Assembly (NCBI GenBank): GCA_014529385.2 | Contig: CM043961.1 | Location: 12,930,978-12,994,977, forward strand | DNA from: Adiantum capillus-veneris | Taxonomy: Eukaryota > Streptophyta > Polypodiopsida > Polypodiales > Pteridaceae | Direction of reading: 5' to 3' | DNA: 64,000 nucleotides | Part shown: positions 55,101 through 64,000 of the stretch, piece after piece | How the letters are laid out: each line of letters begins with the position of its first letter | Numbering within the stretch: the first letter of the stretch is position 1 | Made by a program: the position numbers and the translations under genes | Notes under the pieces: generated by a model | Database searches by the model: none | Told to the model about the DNA's origin: nothing | Seen by the model: the letters and a program-made list of their open reading frames with translations, nothing else

Positions 55101-55486
55101 ATTCGTTTTGTTTTATCATGAGTCGCAGGTAACTCAAAACACAAATTTCCATCATAATGTTGTGGAAGTTCAGCAACTTGCAAAGGAGCTCCACATAATG
55201 TTAACAGATCATTTAACTTTTTTGCCCCTGGATTTTGTTGAATCCAAATGACGATTGACTGAGTTTTGAGCTGTCCTATATCGTCACCACTACTTTCAAG
55301 ATGCACAATGCTTAAAACATCTTCAGATATCTCTTTGTCATTTCCTTTCTCATTGTTAGATACCTGTATAAATGTGTTTGAATGAAGCATCTCAAACAAG
55401 CTCGAAAAAGATCCATCTATTACTTGAAATGCTGATGACCTTCCATATCCCATTGTGGTTGCAGTAAGACTTTTGCTAGGCCACAA
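52144..55486 (-). mobile_element. MULE-like transposase gene with SWIM finger, nearly intact copy 2
   Basis: Exons on the minus strand: 55486-54530, 54444-54130, about 54045-53576 and about 53470-52144, with GT-AG junctions. The N-terminal exon (320 residues) has a Cys-rich part (CTICLSHCLGCMQC; CHYCQKVV; CPCKIYYVLPRDG). The middle exons hold the DDE region: FTHRIDGWATMSCSVYD (first acidic residue), FMSDEAGANWNAIRTVFNG (second), then ERSCLFHWEKSLHKY. The last has CTCPDF...ACKHMYYVYTKV, a SWIM finger (C-x-C...C-x-H). Defects: a TGA just inside the third exon (CGA in the likely ancestor) and one frameshift at a T/A homopolymer near 53035. Terminal inverted repeats were not identified. It resembles copy 1 at 14-16.6 kb. 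Confidence 0.8.
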
Positions 55487-56029
55487 TCACTTTCAATAAG
55501 AGCAGATAGGGACTGAAAATGGCAAGATGTAGGCAACAAACTCTGCAAATAGTAAGCACTAAGCAACAACGAGTTTCCCTTCTACTGAATGTCGCGGTTG
55601 ACTATCTGACCACCAACCTTCCAAGTTATTGTTACTTTCATGTTGGACATATTCTCTCAAGCAAAAGATTACAGGGTGGAGATGTGAGAAAACTGTGGTG
55701 GATTAAGTGAAGGTGGTGAAGGTTAACGAAAGTTAAAGATAAAGTGAAGGTTAATGAAACTGATGAAAGTTAATGAAAGATGTGAAGGTTAATGAAAGTG
55801 AAAGATTGGTAGGTAGACGAAAATACAGTTGCATAAGATCTTGTGACGGCTCAAAGAATAATGAAAATCATAATTGAAGAAGTGCATTTAATATATGACG
55901 GTTGTGAATGTATGTGCAGTGGAATATGTCATCAAATTTGAGGGGCCATTTAATTTCTAAATGGTGGTTCAAGGACTGCATTTAATGCAGTCTAATAGTG
56001 TCTCCATCTTTTGTGTGTGTGTGTGTGTG

Positions 56030-56101
<72 letters not shown>

Positions 56102-56584
56102 TATGTGAGTGTGTGTATAAAAAGCGTAGCATTCTATATGACTGACTTTGTATAAAAAACGTAGCAATTTTTTTAGTTAAGTTATATATATGCTTCCATC
56201 TTGCCATTTCATATATGTGTGTGTGAGTGTTTTTGGTAGTGTGTATATATAATTTTTTTAGTTAAGTTATATACATTACTGTGCGCGTGTATAAATGATT
56301 TTGTGGGTGTGTGTAAACAACGTAGCATTTTTTTACGTTAAGATATATATAATTATCTCTAAAGAGTGTATGTATGTATGACTGTGCATATAGTTTTTCC
56401 ATTTTGTGTGTGCGTGTGTGTATATAACTTAACTTTAAGAATGTTACGTTTTTTATACACACAAACACATACAACCATTTTTTTAAATATATGGTTGTGT
56501 GTGTGTGTGTGTAAAAAACGTAGTATTTTTTTAGTAAAATTATATATATGAATCCATTTTGTGTATATCTTTATGTGTGTATAT

Positions 56585-56649
<65 letters not shown>

Positions 56650-57770
56650 TGTGTGTGTGTGAGTGTAATATGTGTGTGTCTGTATGCCTTCAAGGCATGG
56701 GGGAGCTCCTATTGGACCTCCTTCGGTGGATCGGGCGAGCGCCGCAGGTAAGCACACACACACACACACACACACACAGTGATACACACTTGCATTCACA
56801 CACATCAAAACACTTGCACACATAGCACAAACACACACACAATCATGCATACGCACACACATTACACTTGCATACACACACATACATACATACACACACA
56901 CATATATAAACACTTGCATTCACAACATCAACACACTTGCATACATACACACATACACATATATAAACACTTGCATTCACAACATCAACACACTTGCATA
57001 CATAGCACAAACACACACACAATCATGCATACAGACACACACACATATTACACTTACATTCGCACACACACAATCATGCATATATCCACACACACACACA
57101 TATAAACACTTGCATTCACACACATCAACACACTTGCATACACACTTACAGTAACAATTACAATGATGTAAGAACACGTTGTTGTAGAGAAGAGATATAC
57201 AAATGTCAAAGTGGATTTGTATTTTTCCTTGCCATGAGCAAATTGAGAATGGTTTTTTTTTTAATTTGCATTTTACGCCGTTATGCTGCCGAAATTTAGA
57301 AGTTTATATTTGTATTGTCATGCATACGCACACATACACATATATAAACACTTGCATTCACAACATCAACACACTTGCATACATAGCACAAACACGCACA
57401 CAATCATGCATACAGACACACACATATTACACTTACATTCACACACACACAATCATGCATACATCCACACACACACACACACATATAAACACTTGTATTC
57501 ACACACATCAACACACTTGCATACAAGACACCATGCATACACACATACTAAACACACTTACACTAACAATTACAATGATGTAAGAACAGGTCGTTGTAGA
57601 GAAGAGGTATACAAATGTCAAAGTGGATTTGTATTTTTCCTTGCCATGAGCAAGTTGAGAATGGTTTTTTTTTTAATTTTCATTTTACGTCGGTATGCTG
57701 CTAAAATTTAGAAGTTTATATTTGTATTGTCATTGCTAAGAAGATTTTTGTTGTTTGTGGTTGATAGATT
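55487..57770. repeat. Microsatellite-rich spacer with duplications
   Basis: 55710-55805 holds irregular tandem copies of a GAAGGTTAATGAAA-type unit. A perfect 19-bp palindrome GACTGCATTTAATGCAGTC lies near 55973-55991. (TG)n 56013-56032, (TA)n 56033-56098 and 56594-56646, (CA)n 56753-56778, then imperfect (CA)n/ACACTTGCATTCACAACATC repeats to 57560. The block containing CAATGATGTAAGAACA recurs at 57161 and 57573 (offset 412 bp), giving a tandem duplication of roughly 57160-57735. Frames in this stretch are repeat artefacts. Confidence 0.85.
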
Positions 57771-57909
57771 ATGGCTCGTACACCATCTAAACGTGGCAGG
57801 ACAGGTATCTCTCAAAGTAAGTTCAAATACATTAAGCTATTTGTGTTCTTTTTATTTGTCTCCACATACTCACTAAACTAGTTGTGTTCTTATTGTTTTT
57901 TTCTTGTAG

Positions 57910-58740
57910 GAGTAGGATACACATTAAGGTCTAGCACTACAAGGCATAGGGCCAATGCACGATCTTCCATTGCTTCTTCCAATGTCCGTCGAAAGGAGGA
58001 TATTTTGGGTGATGTGCATGAAGAAGAGGATATATTGAGTGATGTGCATGAAGAAGAGGTGTTCATAGATATTCATGCTACACAAGGTGAATTGGTGGCT
58101 CACAGCGTGTCTGAAGCAACAACAATTGTTGCTAAACCTCCCGATCATCCAACAGTATTCGGAAAGGATGTTCATGGTCGAATATTGGAGGAGATTGTAG
58201 AGGGTTTTATTGTAAAGAGAGGTAGGGAACCTCCTCGAATTCCTCTCTGCAGATTGATGAAAAATGAAGCCATTAGAGCGGTGGGTCTAGGCACTGAGGG
58301 CTTGGTGAAAAGGTTTGAGATGTCTGGATACAGTGTGCTTGGAGCTCCATTTCTTGTGTCATTTAAGAAGCCAGGCCATGATCAACATTATGTTTCCGAC
58401 TTAGACAAAGATGAATGGGGGCCTATTTGGTGAGAAATAAGCGATGATTTTGATAATTCCCTTCCCCTTGAGTGGGAAGACTTAAGGGGAAAAAAATTTA
58501 TCGTTTGGGATGGTAATCACCGTTTGAAAACTTGGATGCGCTTAATAAAAATACGTAAGTGATTTCTTTTTTGTTTAGTGTAAAGTTGACTTGTATTACT
58601 CTATGCTTTCTAATTTTCTTTTTTGTTGTTGTAGAATTTTCAATGATAAAGTGGAGACATTGTTCTGTGAAGTGTCAATTTGTCTATGTTGATAGAAGTG
58701 CAAAGGGGGAGCTTATGCTAGCTTTGCGCTCTCAAAATGA
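57910..58740 (+). CDS. ParB/Srx-like N-terminal domain (exons 2-3)
   Basis: After an acidic repeat (DILGDVHEEEDILSDVHEEE) comes RIPLCRLMKNEAIRAVGLGT with GLVKRFEMSGYSVLGAPFLV, then KKFIVWDGNHRLKTWMRL with DGNHR at 58509-58523, and VKCQFVYVD in exon 3. ParB N-terminal domains have the order 'ipl..l..n', 'l..s+...G...P..V', 'dG.hR..a', which fits. In bacteria and phages this domain binds or cuts DNA or hydrolyses nucleotide, and it is often fused to DNA methyltransferases. The TGA at 58431 falls between the second and third blocks. The domain call is from pattern, not a profile search. Confidence 0.62.
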
Positions 58741-60755
58741 GTAGGCACATTTGTTGTTTTGAAAGTTATTGCTATTACTTTATCGATGTCATTCTCCTGC
58801 CATTTAATTTAAGATATTGTGGTTTAGGATTGGTAGAGCCACTGTGAGCACAAATTTTGGGTAGGAGATCTTCTTGTTCCAAAAACTAGCTGTGGCAAGC
58901 AAAGATTCTTTAATGAAAGACTTTCCCCAAGATTGGGTTCCATGGATAGAGGTAGAGCTTGCTTGTGAGAAGAAGGCATCTAAAGGGAGTTGGTACAACG
59001 CTCCTGCTCTTTTATTAGCAATGCTCATATGGAAGGTATATTTTTTTGCCTTAAAGTACACTTTTTATGTAATTTCTAAATCTTGACATTATTTTGTAAA
59101 ATCTTACTTTTTTTTTCATTTGCTCTACAAAAGGAAGACTTTGACTTGTCTCTTATCAAAGAGATGCAAGAGATCAATGATCCATCGATTTCATTGCCAG
59201 AAAAGGAAATGGTTGCTCGAGGAAGAGTAGAAAAAATATTCAAAGAAAGAGCTTATAAGGTAAACACTTTCTCTTTTCATCGTTCATGTTTGAATTTCTA
59301 CAAAATTGTAAGTTGACATGTTATTTGAATTTGATTTATTTGATTGAAAAATTGATTTGATTTGATCTCGTGCTAATGCAACATAGATGTTGGCCATTTC
59401 CAACTCCGCCAATGGCCAGGGGTTCTTCTCTTTATTATTTAACTTCAATTGGATAAGAGAAAAGGATCAAGAGACAAGGTCCACTCTTTGAGAACTTCTA
59501 AAATATCACCAGAGAGGTAATAATTTTTGGATAAAAAATACACATGAAATCATCAAATGAATCAATGAATTTATGGTTTGTTTATTGTTTGCTCTATAGG
59601 AAAAAGGAAATATTGCACTCTTTGATGCATTGCCGTGTAGATGATGTTACTTCTGAGCGTTATATTAGTGCAATGAAATTTAGAATGTACTTACGTAAAG
59701 AGTGGTATTGGGGAAGTATCTTGAAGCAATGTTTGAGGATCAAAGGGAAAATGATTGAAGAAATTCCGCAGAGCTTTGAAGCATGGTTTCATCACCAATT
59801 GAGGGACCACATTGATAAAGCTTTTGTGGAGCTTTGGAGTAAGCTCAACACAAAAGAGTCAGATGAAAAAATTCCAAAGCTTATGGAATCTTCGAGGAGA
59901 GTATTATTCAGGTAATACAATTGATATCTTTATTATTGTTATTCTATTTTTTACTTAGAGTTTGTATAATAAATAAGTCACTTAGGAAAGGAGCTCAAAT
60001 AAAGTTAACTACATTTTATGTAGATTGCTAATTCAGCTTTACGATCAAACTTTGTTGGAGAAGTTGCCAATTGCTGTTGAAAGTTAGAGGGACCTCTCTT
60101 GTGAGGAGTGTATGTATCCACTATGGATGAGAGATTATGGTTTGATTGCTTGGGAAATTGAGTATTGCCCTTGGTGGCTAGATTACACTCGAGGCACCTA
60201 CCCACGTGATGAAGGGAACTTATATAAAGGTTATTTTTGGCATTTCTAAAAACTACAAAATTGTTAAAGTGCTCATACTATTTAGATTATGTTTGTGAGA
60301 AATATATTTTTGTTTGCTTTAGAGCACGTTCTTGAAAGAAATGAAAATGGTATTGAGGAGATTTGCTCAGCTTCCAAGAAAGCCACCTCTTCGAAAAGAG
60401 TAAACAATAGTACAATCTCCTCTATAAAAAAACGATTGGATTTTGTTAGATCCAAGAAGACCAAGAAGTCTCCCAAAAAGATCCAAAAAGGTGCTCAAGG
60501 CTCCACAGGTAAACTTGCTTGTATAGATATCTAGCTGTCACTTTCTTTCTACTCAACAATTCTTGATGAAATATTTTATTTTCTGATTATGCAATGCCTT
60601 CCATAGATTGTGATGTGACCGTTATTGGCAACATGCTAGATGTTTACAAAATTTCTCTCGATGATGAGAAATGGTAAACACATGTGAAAAGAAAGACTAA
60701 CTATGTGTGGTGTGTGTTGTGAATGTTTGAAATACATGTATTTGATCGTATGCAG

Positions 60756-61773
60756 GATCTTGGATTTTCTTCATTCAGCCCATATTGATGGGGAAAAGAG
60801 CAATGAAGTGGCCTCTCTTTTGTTTGCGGATTTTCCAACAAACTTTAAAGTTGAAAATTTTTCGGAGAACAAGGTATGCATCCTTCAAAACCACAATGGA
60901 TAGTCTATGATAGTTTTGGAACTTTAATTAAATTAACAATGCGTATTATGCAGGTCCCTCCATGGAATCAATTCTCTCAAAAATTAAGTAAGAAAGTGGC
61001 TGTAATAGCTTCAAAGTATGTGGCAGACAATGGGTGGTACATCACCTTAAGCTCCACTGATCACTTTGGCATTGTGTCTAGCCATGCCATCGAGATGGGA
61101 TTCAAAATGATGCACACCATCCTTATTTTGATCCCCGATGGTTATGTGCGAAAGACCATTGAGATTGAGAGAGTAAGTAAATTTATTTGTTGATTGAAAA
61201 GCATGCTCGTAGTTTTCTTCAATTAGATTACATTCTAATTGTAATTTGTAGGTGGAAACACTATTGCTAGGATTGTTTTATCATAAGGGTCAACGTCCTA
61301 TCTACGATCGACGGGATGGAGAGAGCGTGGACAACAACTCTTTCGATGCCAAGTCCGGAATACTGGTGGAGCGCGTCGACGGAGAGTACATTGGAGGACA
61401 CGCTCTTAGAGGTGCCGCCGAGCGTATCCTTGACTTCTTTCGGTAAGCATATATGCTTCCTGCTATGCGTTATTGGACTATGTTACATAAAGTAAAAATG
61501 CGCATATTTTTTTCTTTTTTTAGCTGGCTTGTGCGGACATTTACTGCGGAGCACACCTACATTTTTGATATGTTTTCTGGATGTGGTGGCTTAGGCAATG
61601 TTTGCATTGAGTTGTCTAGACACTGTCACTGCATAGATAGTGATCCAGAGGTCTTCCATCAACATCTTTCACGCTTCAAGGCTCCATGTGTACGTGCTAT
61701 TTCAGCAGTTGATGCAGATAGCGATGAGGAGACTGATTGGCAACAATATGAGCCCGGATCACATTGCCCTTGA
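60756..61773 (+). CDS. Permuted N4/N6-type DNA methyltransferase domain (exons 11-14)
   Basis: LLFADFPTNF (60820-60846) occupies the place of catalytic motif IV (usually D/S/N-PPY/W); here it reads DFPT at 60829-60840. VPPWNQF begins the next exon. GWYITLSSTDHFGIV and GFKMMHTILILI are the following strands. HALRGAAERILDFFRWLVRT precedes YIFDMFSGCGGLGNVCIEL at 61558-61614, matching the 'lDpF.GsGtt...a..lgr...giE.d' SAM-binding block of N4/N6 enzymes without gaps, followed by CIDSDPEVF. Motif I at the C-terminus excludes a C5-cytosine methyltransferase, where it is N-terminal. This domain itself has no stop in exons 11-14. The Phe in motif IV may weaken catalysis. Confidence 0.7.
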
Positions 61774-63234
61774 TTGACATCAACATTGGTATTATCTATC
61801 GTTTTTCTAGTTTGTGATTTTTATGGAACGACGTGTGACCATGGTGTTTAGGTGCCACTTTTTTGGTATTACTGAAGACATGTTGTTGGTGTTGATCATC
61901 CTTATCAATTCAACCATGATTTCATATTTATTATGCAAGATAGAAGTTAGTTGAGAGCTTTGGATTTACCAAAGTAATATACCAACACATGCTTTTTTGC
62001 GTATGTAATTTCTTCTTCCCGTGAGCATTCGCTGCTGCACGGAAGCAAGTATGGAATGGGGATTTTTTTAGTTTGAATTTTCATGCCGTTATGCTGCCGA
62101 AATTTTGATTGCTTGTCAATATAATCATGCTTTTTGTTCTTGTTTGAAAACATAATCATAGTTTCATGTATACAGAAAAGTTAGTCAAGCTTCACGGAAG
62201 CAAGTATGGAATGGAAAATTTTTTTGTTTGAATTTTCGCGCCGTTATGCTGCCGAAATTTTGATTGCTTGTGAATATAATCATGCTTTTTGTTCATGTTT
62301 AAAAACATAATCATGGTTTCATGTATACACAAAAGTTAGGCAAGCTTCACGGAAGCAAGTATAGAATGGGAAAGCTTAACGAAAGTTAGGCAAGCTTTCA
62401 CGGAAGCAAGTATGGAATGGGTATTTTTTATTTTTCACGTTGTTATGCTGTCAAAATTTTGATTGCTTGTCAGTATTTCTTTACACTGTCGGTCTAAGAA
62501 TATATATAGTTTTATATATAATATTTATATTATATATATATATAATATCTTTTTATTTATTTATTTATATGTGTGTGTTTATGTACGTAAGCAGTTCTTC
62601 AACTCAGTAAAGTATTCTTAATTACTATTTTATATGCAAGAGTGTATGCGTGTATCATTACTTTGAGGTCTCTGCCCAAACAAGTACAACCATCAATATT
62701 TTTTAGATTCCTAGTTTCAAATTGGCTTATTAGGCATTCATCCTTGTTTGCAACAACACCTACATGGACAGGAAACAACATTCTACTAAAAGTAGGGTAA
62801 ATACTAAAGACATGCTCATCTTTTTCTTGCATTATATAAAAAACTCACATAGATTTTATTTACGTTTGGCTTTCAAACAACTTGTAGTTACATTTGGTGG
62901 TTTAGTTTAGCTACAAGATATCAACAATACCCTAAATTATGACAGATCTTGAAGATGTGTTAGTAGACCAGGCCGATTAAAAGTATCACAGCTAGTTCAA
63001 TAATAATAAGTCAAACAGAGACATATGAATTATTCTCGCTAAGGCACTGAAGAGTGGAACACCATCATATAGTTAAAATAAGCATCATATAATTAAAATA
63101 AGTTAGGTAGGGAATCAAACCTGCACACACACACACACACAGTACAACTTGCATCACACTAGTACAATTTATCATGTGCTAGTGCATATTTATTTAACTA
63201 TATATATTTAGTGCATAATTATTTAAATCTTGCC
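61774..63234. repeat. 3' flank of the methyltransferase gene with tandem repeats
   Basis: Three or four copies of a unit of about 150 bp beginning CACGGAAGCAAGTATGGAATGG start near 62037, 62193, 62349 and 62398. The long copies contain CCGTTATGCTGCCGAAATTT (near 62086 and 62242; a variant near 62448). The same motif lies upstream of the gene at 57278 and, altered, at 57690. 62500-63230 is AT-rich with (CA)n at 63122-63140. 61947-62159 and 62599-62832 (minus) are frames without recognisable content. Confidence 0.8.
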
Positions 63235-63591
63235 TCAATCTTCTATCACATTAGAGCCAGAGATGTCGACCAAGTTGATTGTGCGTTTGCAGACAAGCAA
63301 ATGGTCAATCTCCGCCTGTAAAGCGGCCCTTCGATCGATGTCTATGTACCCCCATGTCTCCCACTTGCCCAGAGCTTCTCTCATTGTCTCAAAGCCATCA
63401 TTGAGTTCCTGGTCTCCGGTGTTGCGAGCGCGATTAAGGTGGTTGAACATCCGGATCTACTTGTTTGTGTCATGCTCTCTCTGTGTAAACGTCTTCTTTT
63501 CTTCAAGGGGTGCGTTGGGGGGGAGTTTGTGAAGCTCTTCATGGATTTTTGCAACTACCTCATTACCAGTAGTTGCATATCGTATAGGCAT
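63235..63591 (-). pseudogene. Small helical protein, unknown, with one TAG
   Basis: From ATG at 63591 the frame reads MPIRYATTGNEVVAKIHEEL, continues through HDTNK, hits TAG at 63457, and goes on in the same frame to a stop at 63235 (NDGFETMREALGKWETWGYI, LQAEIDHLLVCKRTINLVDI). CAG-to-TAG would explain the stop. The sequence looks helical and is not recognised. It could be a last exon, since no promoter is evident. Confidence 0.45.
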
Positions 63592-64000
63592 TGTATAAGT
63601 ACAGGGAAAATGAAAAAATCTCTCTTGATTAGCACCTCCGATTTACTTGTGCAGCATATGCTGCTTGCCTTGTAACATTTATATAGGCTAAAGCAGCATG
63701 CTCTCAAAAAGCATTGATAGTGATGGAAGAGTGGCATGTGTTAGTGACATGAGGGGTCCCACGCAGCATATGCTAACTGCTAAATTGGAGCGTCCAATAA
63801 TATATGCATGATTTGTCAATATGAATATTATGCCCCTATGAATATTATAATCGTCTACTAGTCCACCACTAACTTTTAAAGTGGGGCGTGCAATAAAATA
63901 TGCATGATTTGTCACTACGATTATTATTCCCCTATAAAATTTATAAGCATCTAATAGTGCAATGAGTAGACACCACTAACTGCCTCTCTAAGGGCTCGAG
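63592..64000. other. No gene seen
   Basis: AT-rich. A phrase (GCATGATTTGTCA..ATGAATATTAT.CCCCTAT) occurs twice in direct orientation at about 63806 and 63902, a short imperfect repeat. Nothing else supported. Confidence 0.5.

Larger units (their letters stand above)
57771..61773 (+). pseudogene. ParB-like domain fused to N4/N6-type DNA methyltransferase, 14 exons, with nonsense codons
   Basis: Exons: 57771-57816, 57910-58554, 58635-58740, 58828-59035, 59134-59259, 59387-59516, 59600-59911, 60024-60229, 60323-60508, 60607-60673, 60756-60873, 60954-61172, 61252-61442, 61524-61773. All introns are about 80-130 bp with GT-AG ends and phases that join correctly, except across exon 6. About 935 codons. 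The N-terminal half is ParB/Srx-like, the C-terminal half a permuted methyltransferase. Defects: TGA 58431, TAG 58862, TAG 60085, and exon 6 off by one base with a TGA at 59489. The start MARTPSKRGRTG is followed by a perfect donor AAA|GTAAGT. It probably acted in the nucleus on DNA, but activity is untested. Confidence 0.72.

Noticed and set aside
58428-58440. Splice donor at TTG|GTGAGA instead of a stop in exon 2
   Set aside because: The frame continues without a gap after the TGA into FIVWDGNHR, and no acceptor with compatible phase is needed or seen.
61564-61620. C5-cytosine DNA methyltransferase, suggested by FSGCGGLG
   Set aside because: In C5 enzymes this motif is N-terminal and a PCQ motif follows; here only about 60 residues follow. 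The N4/N6 C-terminal block aligns without gaps.
62037-62480. CRISPR-like array
   Set aside because: Units are about 150 bp with no unique spacers of constant length, in a eukaryotic context; ordinary tandem repeats.

Overview
The window is nuclear DNA of a land plant. It has spliced genes with GT-AG introns, Ty1/copia and Ty3/gypsy elements with initiator-Met-type primer sites, LINEs, MULE-like transposons, a tRNA-derived SINE and relics of pentatricopeptide-repeat (PPR) genes. Long (GA)n/(TC)n tracts occur every few kb. I cannot name the species. A large, transposon-rich genome of a seed-free plant such as a fern fits best, but that is inference. No ordinary intact housekeeping gene is visible; almost everything is mobile or decayed.

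Layout. 1-4.0 kb: degenerate Ty3/gypsy element on the minus strand, cut by the window edge. 4.1-5.0 kb: LINE ORF1 relic (-). 5.7-7.0 kb: open orphan reading frame (+). 7.6-9.0 kb: 3' part of a LINE (-). 10.0-12.4 kb: split methyltransferase-like gene (-). 12.7-13.9 kb: microsatellites and a long palindrome. 14.1-16.6 kb: decayed MULE-like transposase (+). 17.2-18.2 kb: LINE reverse-transcriptase relic (-). 18.3-22.7 kb: decayed copia element (-).

22.7-40.1 kb looks like one old unit. It holds a split RNase H-like transposase gene (+), an FCP1/NIF-type HAD phosphatase gene (-) and a larger multi-exon gene (-). The introns and spacers are full of AAGTGGT/ACCACTT words. A 5.3-kb copia element is inserted into an exon of the larger gene. 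40.3 kb: a 92-bp SINE with 12-bp target duplications. 41.4-49.2 kb: PPR relics around a nearly complete LINE (ORF1 plus ORF2) and a second 5'-truncated copy of the same LINE. 49.2-52.1 kb: mostly simple repeats. 52.1-55.5 kb: nearly intact MULE-like transposase with a SWIM finger (-). 55.5-57.7 kb: AT/GT/CA microsatellites and a 412-bp tandem duplication.

57.77-61.77 kb holds the most interesting locus. It is a 14-exon gene joining a ParB-like N-terminal domain (DGNHR motif) to a C-terminal domain that matches permuted N4/N6-type DNA methyltransferases. It carries three nonsense codons and one frameshift. A related methyltransferase-like 3' half lies at 10.0-10.7 kb, so the window carries two members of one family.

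Most nonsense codons across unrelated elements sit where C-to-T change of CAG, CGA or CAA would put them. This fits deamination of methylated cytosines in silenced DNA.
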